A stretch of 64,000 nucleotides of DNA from Thinopyrum elongatum (Eukaryota; Streptophyta; Magnoliopsida; Poales; Poaceae): contig CM022301.1 in assembly GCA_011799875.1 (NCBI GenBank), positions 208,725,771 through 208,789,770 on the forward strand, read 5' to 3'. How positions within the stretch are numbered: the stretch's first letter is position 1; each line of letters opens with the position of its first letter. The notes under the pieces were generated by a model that saw nothing but the letters and a program-made list of their open reading frames with translations, was not told the DNA's origin and did no database searches. Below are positions 22,681 through 34,500 of the stretch, piece after piece. The translations under genes were made by a program, and so were the position numbers.

Positions 22681-22870
22681 CTTTCCCGCATTTTTTTGCC
22701 AAATTTATAAAGAGCAGATGAGTCGGACGTAGCAACCGTCTGTGATCGGGTACGAAACAGACACGGTTCCCTAGGACTACCCGTGTGCCGTGCCCCTACC
22801 CCTGTCACCCACATGATCACAGTAGATTGGGCTCCACGAGGCTTCCCTCCTCCTCTCCAAAATATCTACT

Positions 22871-23188
22871 CCCTCGCAATCTCGAAAATATCTATCCGCC
22901 TATATGGTTTTTCTATTTGATAGCACACGATTAGTATATGTGGAACGTGTGCGATGTCTGTTACTCCCGCTCTGCTTCAATCAGTAGATCCAAATTTCAG
23001 TAGCCCTGGCATTTTATTCTCGCCTGCATCCCTCGCAATCTCAAAAATATCTGCTCGGCTGGAGTGTTTTTCTGTTTGATAGCACACGATTATTATGTTT
23101 TAATCGTGTGTGATGTTCGTTACTCCCGCCCCACTCTGCTTCAATCCCTTGATCCAAATTTTCGGTAGCCCAGCCATTTTACTCCCTC
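22871..23188. repeat. 159-bp tandem duplication upstream of the B3 gene
   Basis: Copies at 22871-23029 and 23030-23188 share CCCTCGCAATCTC.AAAATATCT, TTTGATAGCACACGATTA and CTGCTTCAATC..TNGATCCAAA. They are moderately diverged. The duplication ends about 360 bp before the B3 start codon, so it probably lies in that gene's promoter. Confidence 0.85.
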
Positions 23189-23549
23189 CTAGTAAAATTT
23201 TCAGTACCCGCGGCATTTCCTCAAACGCCACCTTGGACCCCCTCTACACACACACCCCAAATCCTTCGCTCACCCCAAATCCCCCGCTCACACACATACA
23301 CACCACCCCTCCCTCGCTCCAAACCTAGCTAGGTCGCCGCCGCCGCTGCCGCGCCGCCTCTATCATCAACCTCTGCCGGTCTGCCCGTGTAGTTTACCCA
23401 CCGATATACATACCCTCACCGCCCTGAGTTTCTTAGATGATGCCTGCGAAACGCCCCCTTTCCCAGAGATCCCCATCCCCACCCCCTCCCCCACTCCAGA
23501 GCGTCGCAGCCTAAACCCGGCCACGCTTCTCGAGGAGCTCGAGGAGCGA

Positions 23550-25692
23550 ATGGCCCAAAAGAGCTTTACCGCGGCCTCTTCGCCCGACGTCGGTGAGGTG
23601 GCCGCCGAGGAAGCTGACGACGATGACTGGACCTGGATTGAGGCTTTCAATCAGCGGGCTAGAGTATTCTGGCATGTCACGGACGCCGGCTACGACATCG
23701 AGGTCATCGACAGCGACGGCTTGACGCGAGCTATGTCACAAGTTAAGTTGCCCACCCCCAACCCTTCGGGTTTGATAGCCGTTGATCTCATCGATGGCCC
23801 TGCCGCTAATCTCCTGCGGCTCATTATGAACAATTTGCCATCCTTCATCGCCAAGGAGCCCCTTTTGTCATTTCTGAAAGACACGTTCTGCAATGCTGGC
23901 TTGGGATCCTCAGCTGGCAAGTCAGACCCATCGACGGCGACCACAAGGAGGAGCCAATCTGTGACAAGTGAGGAAACCCATGATTTGTTTTCTCGAACCC
24001 CTTTTGTAGTGAGAACCTGTCCAGTATTTATTGCTATATTTGGTTGTTTGCATTACACCTTGTTTATTTCTACGGTTTATGGTTGTTCGGTTGTTTGTAG
24101 TTAGCATATGTCCATTTTCAATTGCCATCTTTGGTTGTTCGTAGTATGCCTTGTTTATTTCAGCTATTCATAGTGTGATGTTCTATATGTGCAAGTATGA
24201 ACTGTGCAGTTCAATTTCATCAATACCAATTTTAACAATAGCTCTATGAATGACTATATTTGGTTGCTGTTAAGCATGTTGTACTCCCTCCGAATCTTTT
24301 TAGTTCGCATATAAGATTTGTCTAAAGTCAAACCTCGTAAAGTTTGACCAACTTTATAGAAAAAAATACCAACATTCACAATATGAAATCAATATCAGTA
24401 GATGTGTCATGACTTAAATTTTCATATTGTATAACTTTAGCATGGTAGATGTTGATATTTTTTCATATAAATAAGGTCAAACTTTATGAAGTTTGACTTC
24501 AGACAATTCTTATATGCAGAGTAAAAGGACCGGAGGGAGTATTTAACACGCCTTTCCATTTGATTTAACAATGGCACTGTTTGGATACTCTAACTTAGTT
24601 AGAGGTTAGAGTTAGTTTCTAGCTCATGGCATTTAAAAGGGAGAGAGAGAGAGAGAGAGATTGGTGGAATAGTTGATTGCATTGCTTGAGCCTCGTGGGC
24701 ATCTTGGAGTACATGGTCATCTTGGAGTACAAGTCAAGGTAGAATAAATCCTATGCTATCCTACGTTTCGTAAATAACAATGATACTCAACAATGACTAA
24801 CCCTAAACTAACTCTAGCCAAAGAGGTGTTTGGATGACAGGGTTAGATTGACAATAAATGCACTAGGAGAACTAGTCCCAATTAGCACCTCTTGGGTGGG
24901 ATAGTTGTTTTGGGTGGGTTAGACGCAACTAGCTCAATCTAGCCCTCATGTTTGGATACTTTAGGGCTATTTGAGCCCAAACTAGCTCAAACTAACTCTA
25001 ACCCATGGATCCAAACAGGGCCAATAACTAGTGTACTTAGACCTGCACAATACAAGTTTGAATGACTATGTTTGCTTGTTTTTAAATATTAGGCATGTTG
25101 CAGTTAATAACACACCTTTCCACTTCTTGTTTTTAAATATTAGTTTTTTAACAATTTGGTCTTGCACATGTAGGTCCTGCTGTCAGAGGTTTTGACCCAC
25201 TATTTGACCCTTTTTGCATATGAGGAAATGAGTTGTCCATGAATATCAGTCAAGTCAAGAAACTCAGAAAGATTGTTAGGATAAAGAAATTAGCGACAAA
25301 AAACAACAATATCTTTGTCTGCACAATGAAGAAGACATCAGTTCACTATAGCATGGTACTAACTGTTATACCTTGTCTTTTTAATTCCTTTGCGCCATTT
25401 CAAATCTAGAGAAGATATTTATGCATATCCTTGTTTTCAGGCCTTTCCAAAGCAGTTCACTGATGATTACCTCTCAAACCACTTGTATGGTCAGCAGGCG
25501 AGGAAGGTATTCATACAACACCCACGGTTCAATATTGAAGTCTTCCTGAAGAGGACGAAGGATGGACGGTCAATCATCCACATGCACTGGCCTAAAGTTG
25601 CAAAGACGTTCAACGTTAATGAAGGCTCAATATTCGCCTTCCGCTTCAGCAGTTTTTCAGATGAGATTCATCTGTCTATGTACTGTCTATGA
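23550..25692 (+). CDS. B3 DNA-binding-domain protein, three exons
   Basis: The proposed coding exons are 23550-23967, 25225-25355 and 25441-25692: 801 bp, 266 residues, with GT/AG borders and exact phase at both joins. Residues 1-139 are an acidic leader (DDDDWTWIEAF) and an unrecognised region with a PSFIAKEPLLSFLK helix. Residues about 166-266 form a plant B3 domain: NIFVCTMKKTSVHYSM, FPKQFTDDYL, VFLKRTKDGRSIIHMHWPKV, NEGSIFAFRF. B3 proteins are nuclear, plant-specific DNA-binding factors. The frame is open upstream without another ATG, so 23550 is the best start. Intron 1 (1,257 bp) holds two MITEs. The 25225 acceptor is chosen by phase and is the least certain point. I see no stop or frameshift. 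Confidence 0.75.
24284..24539. mobile_element. Stowaway-type MITE in B3 intron 1
   Basis: 256 bp with ends CTCCCTCCGAATCTTTT and its counterpart GACCGGAGGGAG, flanked by TA at 24282-24283 and 24540-24541. The long subterminal complementarity (AAGTCAAACCTCGTAAAGTT against ACTTTATGAAGTTTGACTT) allows a strong hairpin in the pre-mRNA. Confidence 0.9.
24573..25022. mobile_element. MITE with GG.CCTGTTTGGAT ends in B3 intron 1
   Basis: The left end GGCACTGTTTGGATACTCTA and the right end CATGGATCCAAACAGGGCC are inverted. TAGTTAGAG / CTCTAAC.. subterminal repeats extend the pairing, and AAT flanks both sides. The element fits a Tourist- or hAT-type MITE. Its (GA)n tract and inner GGTGTTTGGATGACAGG hint at a second nested copy. 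Confidence 0.65.
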
Positions 25693-25929
25693 TGCTAATT
25701 TCCAAAGGTTATAGATGTTGCATATGAAACTTGGTGCTGGTGCAGTTGTGTAATGGGGTAGCTGAGTGCTGAAGCTATATGATGCTGTACTCTGATGTAT
25801 TTCAATTATGAAATCCTGCTTCCTTAATACGAAAATGAAATATATTGTGTGCTTAATATGAAATGTCAATTAGATTATTAAATGGATTATTAATAATAGG
25901 CCAATTAGCCTGCTAATTGGGTTTTTCTA
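25693..25929. other. 3' flank of the B3 gene
   Basis: AT-rich sequence between the B3 stop and the first CACTA fragment, probably 3'UTR. No conventional AATAAA is obvious close to the stop. Confidence 0.4.
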
Positions 25930-26669
25930 TTGCAAACGGTTATTGAGAAAACACCGTGGGCGATGACCTCAGGCAACGCACACAGTTTCTAGGAATAAAC
26001 CGTGTTGGATCAATGAAAAATCACACACGACATCCTCTTGAAAATTGTTTGCGTTAGGCCAACTTGCGCAAACTTTACCACATAAAAAGTGTGTCTGATG
26101 GATAGCCTATGCCACACAGTTTCTTCTACGCACCGTGTGTGATGCATTCAATAATGCAAACGGTAAAATTGTTAATATCATCTGCAATGGCAACTCTATC
26201 ACAAACGATTTAATAGGGAAAATTGTGTGTGATGTACATGCGAACGGAAATGTTTCCCTTGGAGTGACTGTGTGGGATGTATATACGAACGGAAACGTAC
26301 TTCTTGGATTGACTGTGTGGGATGTACATACTAACGGAAACATATTCCTTGGATTGACTGTGTGGGATGTACATACGAACGGAAACGTTTAACCGAGACT
26401 GATTGTGTGGGATGTACTTACGACTGGAAACAATTTGGCATGTATAATTGATTTTTTTAATACAACTGTATGTATAATCATATTTGATCGCTCGCCCGTC
26501 GCACATGACCTCATTTTGCCGAGCGTGTGTGACCAGAGGGCCTATCCTCGACGGTTTCTAGGTCGTGTGGGAAGGACCCCCTATCGCCCACACTCACTTG
26601 GCGATGGTTCCAAATGCCGTCGCGGAAAGGGGTTAAAAACCGTTTGTATAGCACCTCGTTGTACCAATG
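25930..26669 (-). mobile_element. CACTA element, one terminal fragment
   Basis: The right end, read as complement, is CATTGGTACAACGAGGTGCT and then the same 130 bp as the left end of the large CACTA element at 30552. Subterminal words AAACGGT / CGCACAC / GTGTGGGATG recur throughout. No left terminus is found, so about 740 bp of one end survive and the rest was deleted together with the 5' half of Copia #1. Confidence 0.7.
26225..26449. repeat. five tandem copies of a 45-bp unit
   Basis: Units start at 26225, 26270, 26315, 26360 and 26405. Each begins GTGTGKGATGTAC.TACGAACGGAAAC; the first four fit well and the fifth is more diverged. The period is exactly 45 bp. They lie in the subterminal part of a CACTA fragment, where transposase-binding repeats are expected. 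Confidence 0.95.
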
Positions 26670-29400
26670 ATATGACTTCGGTCTCATGATTGATGTTATT
26701 GAAAGTGTTGCCTATGATGCAAAATCAGTTGATTTGAGCAGTCTAGGACTTCTAGATGATGTTACTAAGGTGGTAACAAAACATTTCGTTGAGCTAAAGA
26801 AGATGACCAAGAAGCTAAACCAAGTTGTCGAAGACAAGAAAACCCCCGAGCAAATGAGGAAAGATGCCAGTGCTGAATCTGAAAGGAAATTTCTGAATAA
26901 AGAGATTCTTGATCTCACAAAATCTCTAAGTGTCATGAGGAATGACAAAATTGAATGGCACTTGCGTCTGAAAATGTAAGTATCTCAGCTGTGTGACCAA
27001 AGGAACGATGAAATTGATCGCCAGGCTGAACTTGCTCGAAGGAGAATAAAGGAAGAGAAACATCAAAAGGCCAAGGCTAGGGCTAGCAAGTCGAAAGGAA
27101 TCAAGCCTCCTCGCCCTCAGACAGTTGTTGATGCTCCGATTGATTCAAGCACTCCTCTGCAGCAAGTTCCACCATCCCCACATCATGTGGATGAACCCAT
27201 GCATCAAGCCAGCCCTGTGCAAGTTCACATTCTTACTGCTGCTGATCAGGTGGAACCATATGTTGTGGATATCTTTCTGAACAAATCTGACAAAGAAAAT
27301 GCTCAGCCTGACCAGCAAGCCACAGATGATAAAACTGACGAGGAGATTGAGGTTGAGAAGGCAGTTTCATCTCCTTCGAAGGAAATGGAAGTTGAGCTCT
27401 CCAGATCCAACAAGGAGGAGAATGACAAGATTGAAGGGGAGCTAAATGCTTCCCAAGAGAATACCATCCCGGTCACCTCATCTGGTGCCCCTACCCAGAT
27501 GGAGGTTGATCATGCTCCTGCTTCTACTGCTTCGCAGATAGAATAGGAAGAAAAGAAATCTGAAGAGCCCATGGCTCACGAAGGAGATGTTGCACCCGTT
27601 ATACCCCAAGAAATTGTGGAAGAAGCTGTTGTGACCCAGGCATCTGAAGAGGTGGTTGTGCCTCCCACCGATGAGAATGCACCGAAAGAAAAGGCCCTAG
27701 TGCCTGATAGTCAAAAAGCCACTGAAGGAGTTCCAGCGAGCAAAAGTGACAGACCATCATGTGCCACAAAGCCGTCTGCTCCAGAGAAATTGAAAAGGCC
27801 TCTTGCTCAACTTAAGCCCATTGATGAAGATATGCCTACATCTGATGATGCTCGGCCAAAGGTAGTTAGTAATGAAGAAAATCTGAGAAACCCCCAGGAA
27901 ACATTTCCTTTGTTCCTTGCTGAAGATGGCTTGAATGGTGATGCATTCAATGAGCAGCTTCACCTTTCAAAGCTAGCATTCTTTGGGACCAGCCCGTATG
28001 AAGGAAAAAGGACTTCGTTGTCACCCAGGTTCTGGACAAAAGAACAGGCTGTATATTATGCTCGGATCCTATTCGGCAAAATCAAATTTTCAATCACAAG
28101 TTTCTGAACTTCGCTGAGCTCGAAGAAATGCCCCGCTTTCATCACGCCATCGAACATATTGAACATGCTTTTCTGAAGGGTTTTCTTCGCTTCAATCATG
28201 GATGGAATCGAGAAGTTATCCTTCAGTTCTATGCCACTCTGTACATCTCAGGAGAACATGGAGATAGCTCTACATGGATCCTCGAATGGATAACGGGAGA
28301 GGAGAAGATCAAATGCTCGGCAGATCAGTTTTTAGCGCTGCTAAATCTTCCTCGGTGTGAATTTGATAAAGAACGAGAACACAGGCTGCACTACTGGGAA
28401 GTCTTCGAAGCACAACTTCACATGCTAATGGACCCCAAACTAGTTGGCAATGAATGCATTGATATAGATCCTAAGAAGTTGGCCTATGAGAACAAAGTGA
28501 TGTTCTACATCCTCTGCAATTCTCTCACGCCAACCAACATACCAGATTCTATCAATGGCATCGTGGGAAATTCTCTTCTAGCCATTTCTCAAGGAACTCG
28601 TTTTGATGTTCCAGATCTATTCATTCGCAACTTGGCTTGTGCTGCTGATAGCCCCCAATCATTGAAGCCATATGCCCCTTGGATCATGTTTGCAATTGAG
28701 CAGCTCATTCATGAAGATTTTCTCTGTCCTCATGTTCCGAAAGTTTTCATGCCACCAGTTCGGACACTTTCCGTGTGGTGAAGGATATTGGCAAAGGAAA
28801 GGCACCTGTTGATGTTGCTGGCGCTGCTTCTGCTTCTGAGATTGCTCCGAAAGTTAAGAGAGACAAGGTTGAAATCCCTCGTGAAGAAAATCCATCTCTA
28901 TATGAGATTTGCATTCGCACACAGCAAGCTCTAGAAAGTCACATCAAGCTCAATCGAAAAGAAAAGCTAGAATTGATGTCTGAACTGAACTCACTTCATA
29001 ATTATGCTCGCCAAACCCTTCTGCATGAGAAGGAGCAAGAGAATCGCTCTTGGACTCTTCTGAGGCAGCATTATTCTCGTAAACAGCTAGCTGCCAAGGG
29101 CATCAAGAAAGAATATGACTACTTGGAGTTATTTGCAGTTCCTCGTATCCGAAGGCAAACCCTATGCTCCCTCAGCGTTCTGCATCAACTGACCTGCTGT
29201 TTGTCGAACCAGATGATGAAATTGAAGACACAGCTGGTACACTCATCTACAAGCTAGATGCACCTCGCAACATTTCTTCCGAAGGAGTTCCCGAAGCCCA
29301 TACTGCAACACCTGCTTCGGCCTCAACTATCCCTCGCTCTGCAAATTCTGATTCTTCAAGCAGTGCTAATTCTGATTCTTCGGATTCTTTGGACGAGTAG
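26670..29400 (+). pseudogene. accessory ORF of Copia #1 (aORF-1), broken
   Basis: It is open from the CACTA border (DFGLMIDVIE) with a coiled-coil-like start (FVELKKMTKKLNQVVE), an acidic, Pro/Glu-rich linker, then the conserved core: HGWNREVILQFYATLYISG, TWILEWITGEE, LFIRNLACAADSPQSLKPYA, and a coiled coil (LESHIKLNRKEKLELMSE). It ends SSANSDSSDSLDE at 29400. Breaks: TAA at 26977-26979, TAG at 27544-27546, and frameshifts near 28090, 28770 and 29160. The core matches aORF-2 and aORF-3 in this window and resembles the plant family called putative plant transposon protein, by memory only. Sense aORFs downstream of pol are typical of Sireviruses. Confidence 0.7.
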
Positions 29401-29441
29401 TTCCTCGTATGCTTTCTCTTTCCTTTTTGACACTTGTTGAC

Positions 29442-29456
29442 AAAAAGGGGAGAAGA
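29442..29456 (+). promoter_or_regulatory. upstream polypurine tract of Copia #1
   Basis: AAAAAGGGGAGAAGA lies 40 bp after the aORF stop. Multiple polypurine tracts between the last ORF and the 3' LTR are a Sirevirus hallmark. Confidence 0.55.
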
Positions 29457-30355
29457 TCATCGAGTGATAGATGAACGGGGTATTTGCAGGGTATTTTCAT
29501 TCGCCAGTTGCATTTCGTAGTCGAACGTTTTGGTGTTTCTCGAACAATTTGCTTGCTGAACTTATCGCACCGCCTGTGGTGTTAAAATACTCACTCACCA
29601 TGTACTGTTAATAACCCCCTGCAATGTTATTTGCTTCCAACTATCTGTTTGCAGGTGCTATCAAAAGTTTACTCCTATGCAATGATTAGCCTCGATAATT
29701 ATCTTTCGCACAGGGAAAGTAAAAGATTGCCAAGGAGGACAGGAATTCATGTTTCTCTAATCAGAGACATTTTTACTCCTTGATACTATGTGTTATGGTT
29801 GGATATGCCATGATTATTACCTCTCGTAGTTTAAAATCTCTTGAGATTTATCTATATTGACCAATAAAGTGTTTTTCCTCGCATATATTCCTCGTATCAA
29901 CTTTGTTGCAGGAAAACCTCGTCTGAATCTTAACTCCTCCGAGCAATATCCTTTATTTCCCCTGCTCTAGCAATTTTCGAGTATCTATCTTGCAGGAAAT
30001 TTACATCTCGTGTGGTTTCAAATTGTGTTCTGAGAAAACTTTCATGACATATCCCTCATCACAAATCATTTCAAAGTATTCATTATATCTAATTCTTTTC
30101 AAAGATTGTGTGACAGGAATCATCTCAGACACTGTCGAGTGCATTGAAAGAGATCACGAATGAGATCTTATGTCAATGACACTCATACGAAGATTCACCT
30201 AGCTTCCCTCCGATTTAACTATGCACTCAAATGATGCATATCTTTAGGGGGGCATGTTTTATCTTCGTATTTGTCTCTCGTCTTTCATTATCCTTCGCAC
30301 TACATTCCATTCATTATCTATCCTTCGATGTGTTCTGTTTTGTCAACAATCGTCC
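29457..30355 (+). other. Copia #1 spacer between aORF and LTR
   Basis: Non-coding, with frequent TCTCG / CCTCG / TTCGCA words. No ORF with coding character. Confidence 0.5.
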
Positions 30356-30369
30356 AAAAAGGGGGAGAT
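30356..30369 (+). promoter_or_regulatory. polypurine tract of Copia #1
   Basis: AAAAAGGGGGAGAT immediately precedes the LTR start TGTTGGTGCAATATC. It is the plus-strand primer site that defines the orientation of the element. Confidence 0.85.
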
Positions 30370-30551
30370 TGTTGGTGCAATATCTGCCTTCATGTGTTTT
30401 GGAGATTGTTGACAGAAACAGGTATGGGCTGATTTGTTTGCTAGTGCATACAGAGAGAAATAGTCTATACAGAAACCGAAGAGAATGCTGTCTCTGGTGC
30501 CAAGTTCTAGGAACTTCACCGAATTATATCTGCGTTGCAGAGAAGAACAAG
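30370..30551 (+). mobile_element. 3' LTR of Copia #1, first part
   Basis: It starts TGTTGGTGCAATATCTGCC right after the polypurine tract and runs 182 bp to the CACTA insertion. Joined to 46476-47490 it gives an LTR of about 1,197 bp. Confidence 0.8.
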
Positions 30552-31330
30552 CACTGGTACGCGTCGGTGCTATACACACGGTTTTTAACCCCTTTCCATG
30601 ACGGCATTTGGAACCGTCGCCAAGTGAGTGTGGGCGATAGGGGGTCCTTCCCACACGACCCAGAAACCGTCGGGGATATGGAGCCATGATCCAGAGGCCT
30701 TGCAAAGTGCAATCGTGTGCGATGCAGCACACACTAAATTCTTTCGCACGTGTGGTATCGGTGATTAAACGTTTCGAATGACGCAGTGAAACCAAACGGT
30801 GTGTCGTAATGAACCGTTTGGGAAACAGTATGTAAGGCACACGGGCCAACATATGAACTGTGTGCGATATGTGCCCCATCGCACATGAGTTTTCTGCGGA
30901 ACCCGTCTGCCATGCAATATTCCATCACACACGTTTCCCAACAATTACCGTGTACAATAATGTTCTATCACAAACGGTTCAGGAGCCCCTTCGCACACAT
31001 ACAAGTGCTGCAGACCGTTTGTGATTTGTTGTGTATCACCGACGGTTGCGCCAAGAGTGACGTGTGCTTTTCGTTTGGGATCCCACACGTTTCCTGAAAA
31101 AATTACGACTGGGATTGTATTTTACATTGGGCACGGTTTACTCCGAGCTCTCGTGTGCGATACCGTGATATTACAAACGGTTCCGGAGACCCTACGCACA
31201 CGTAGTAGCGCTGCAAATCATTTGCGATCTGCTGTGTATCACCGACGGTTCCGCTATGATTGACGTATGCTTTCTGATGTGGATCGCACACACTCATTTA
31301 GTTCAACCGTGTGCGGAGCAATTGCCAGGT
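30552..31330. repeat. left terminal repeat and subterminal repeats of the CACTA element
   Basis: The first ~130 bp match 26540-26669 inverted. Beyond that, GTGTGCGAT, AAACGGTT and CCGACGGTT words recur in both orientations, including two copies of a longer unit (ACGGTT.YGGAG..C..CGCACAC..AGYRCTGCA) near 30975 and 31175. Such zones bind the transposase in En/Spm. Confidence 0.75.
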
Positions 31331-31576
31331 TAAAACAAAAATATCCCATTTTGAATCGGCATGCAAAAAGCAAATTCGCCACAATATTTAATTAAACAAA
31401 TAGTGTCCACAGGAAGAACATTCATCAGATTTCGCAACAATTGCAATTGAACATATGGTAGCTAAATTCCAATGATTTGTCCACACATATATGCATTACA
31501 TAATTAATCATAATGTACGAAATACGAAGACTTCATCAGATGGAAAACAATGGATCCATGCATATATGTTTAGCGG

Positions 31577-34500
31577 CTAACTCTTACTCAATGTTTCAGG
31601 AGAAGGCATGCTGAAATCTTCATTATCACCAGTGGGATTGATGTAGTGATTCAGGAAGAAGTCGCTGATAAATCTCTGAACCATCAGCAATTCACCAGCC
31701 GGGAGCGGTTCAGGGGTCCTCGGTTCTAAGATGAGCTGCAGTATTTTTAAGATCAGAATGTGCCATATGAGTGGAGTAGAAGATATTAATTAAGATAGAC
31801 TTACTGGTACTAATTTGCGAGGATCGTCACAACTATCAGCAGATTTGCAGATGGAGATCATGTGTCTGCAAACATAGTATCCACAAAGGTTGGTCCCTGC
31901 TTGTTGCTGAGGACACTAAATTTTTTTGTACAGAATTAGTCATGTATTTGTCCTGTTAGGAACAACCTAACCGGTGTTAGATGTATTATTTTTTCTTTGG
32001 ACAAAAATAAAAAGAGGTTTATTTAGAAGCTTGAACATTTGACTAGCGTAAGAAAAGGTATTTGCAGACTATTGGATAAATTTTCCGAAAATAACGGATT
32101 TCGGTGTGTTACCAGAGAAACGATCTCGTGCTGCAGAGGTAGTTCCCTCTTGAACAGGTTCCCTGGTTTAGTTTTCCACAATGCGAGCACACTGCAAATG
32201 AAGATGAATTTTGACAACATCAATTATTGAACCAGATATGAATGCAAATTAATTTCAACATCATAGAATTCAATACATATCCATGAATTGCTGAAGATGC
32301 GTCAGATCCTGAGCGTTTGTTGACTCTCTGAGAGAATCCATGTAGTAAACTGTGTTTTTGTTTGGAACAATGAATACCAATATCCAGTGATCGCTACATA
32401 TTAAGAAAGCCATGAACTTACGAATTATGTCGAAACCTGAAAGACAATCAGTGTATGCGTGGTTGTTTACTTGACTTACCGTTCATGATATGGCCAGAGA
32501 AATGATTCTGCATGGGACGTGTTTTCGAAGATACGGACGACAGTGTTAATGGCCCAGTCCCGTAGGTCCTTACCATCTAATGGTGTGCCATTTGCTAATG
32601 CAGGATCTATGAAATACACACTCTTCCTTTTTCTTCTCTGCGCGTTCAATCCCCTGAGTGGAATAAAATGCAGTTAGCTGTTTATCATTTACAGCCTTGT
32701 ATGGAGAAGTTGATCAGAGTTTGTTAAGTACTTACAAAATCAGGCATCTAACAAGAGTGGCATCGAGCTCGTTGAAGTTGAAGAAGAGATGTAAGTCCTC
32801 GAAACTCACATTGATGGAACCAACATCGTGTCGGAAATGATCTCTGTTGTAGTGGACTAGCAAACCAAGATGACCTGCTGACATTTGATCCATGCAATAT
32901 TCATGTAACTCGCGGCAACTGGAGCTGCACTCATCAAAGTATTTGACAAGTAGAAATGGCTGGCCATGGACGTAATTGCGTGCTTCAAGTACATCTGCTT
33001 TACTTTTAGCAAGCAACAAATCTACTTCTTCATCATCCATGCCGTCAGAAATAATATTACTCCCCGATTCGAACAACCTGTTGTTAATTTGGTTCTAGGC
33101 GATGACTGCTTTAAGTAAGAGGCAATCATTCTCTTTCCTCTTCACTCTCCCACCGCGCTTCCTCGCGGGTACAGCCTTTTTGGCCGCTTCCTTCTTGGTA
33201 CTTGAAGCATTTCTGGCAGAACATCTGGTTGGCTGCAAGGTAGACTGCCGAGCAGACGGTGAAGCTTCGACGGACTGCTTAGCAGACGGTTTATCTATGC
33301 CGGACCGCTGAGCTGGCGGTGCTGCCGTGACGGACTGCTGGGCTGTAGGAGCAGAGGCATCGCACTGCTGACCATGCGTTGAAGCTATGTCAGGTTTCTG
33401 CGCAGGTGGTGCCAACTTGTCGGTGTGCTGAGGAGGCCGTGCCAACGCGTTGGTTTGCTGAGCAGGAAGTGCTGACACATTGGTATGCTAATCACGCGAC
33501 TGCGGACCGACGGACTAATGAGCAGTCGGTTCTGGACCTACAGACTGCTTAGTAGGCGGTTCTGAAGCATCAGACTGCTTAGCAGTCCGTTCCACCAGGT
33601 TGGTCTGCTGAGCATGTGCTGTAGCTGGGTCTCCCCCCGCTGCTTCAGCGGCCGGCATCTGAACCGGTGGTGCGTCTTCAGCAGTTGTAGGCCTTGCCAC
33701 TGGCTGCTCTGGGGCGGAGGATGACATGGCCTGTACGGCACAAAGTCGGGCCGGCTGATCACAGGTTGATGCATCAGCCGTCGGATTACGAGTATTAGGT
33801 TCTTTGGGGGAAGCACGCGAGAGCTGCTGTGGGAAGGAGAGCGTCACTGGTTGAGGGGCGACATTGGTTGCTCTTGGCGGGGCTTCAAGGATCTCATCGA
33901 TGAACTCTATTTCCTTTCATGGCCACTGGATGTGATGTAACAGTGTTTCTCCCAAGGTCCTTTGCTCATCAAAGTCTCCTAAGACATTCTTCAGGGCAAA
34001 TTCATTGAATCTAGGCTTTACTTCAGTCACGTAGCACTTCACACAGCCCGGCTTCAATGGCACATTGTCCAACAAGAGGCCCTCTTCCAAGAAGGGTGGG
34101 CAAACCCAGGTTGTTGCACATTTTAATGTACCTTCATAATGTGTAAGCACGCCCTTCAGTCTGTCTTTCATTCCAGATAGATCAGATATAGCATCATCAT
34201 GAGCAGCTGCAGTCTCAGTGTCGCTGGGGTCAGCTGATGCACAGCTACTCTTGTGCGGTGTTGTCGCGCAATAAGCAGCATCCTCCATGCTCGCCTCCCC
34301 TCCCATCTGCTGGCTATCTGTCAGTGTTAGAGTCTTCTGCATCATCATTGACTCCTCAATATCCTTTCGAACAGCCGGATACATGTCCTTCCTCAACCTT
34401 TCATACAATTCATTCTGCTTCATTTCACTCCTCGCTTTTTTCATCATGAGCCTCTCTTCTTTGCTGAGTGTGAAAGCTCTCTTGTGCGGGACATTAACAC

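Larger units (their letters stand above)
26670..30551 (+). mobile_element. Copia #1 (Sirevirus-like), 3' half, left part
   Basis: It contains the accessory ORF relic, a spacer with two polypurine tracts and the first 182 bp of the 3' LTR. gag, pol and the 5' LTR are missing: the element starts abruptly at the CACTA fragment. The LTR is interrupted at 30551 by the large CACTA element and resumes at 46476. Confidence 0.75.

Noticed and set aside
23366..23944. Minus-strand ORFs opposite the B3 first exon
   Set aside because: Antisense shadows. The plus strand has phase-correct splicing into a B3 domain.
26225..26449. CRISPR-like array (regular 45-bp repeats)
   Set aside because: The units are contiguous without unique spacers and lie in a CACTA end of a plant genome.
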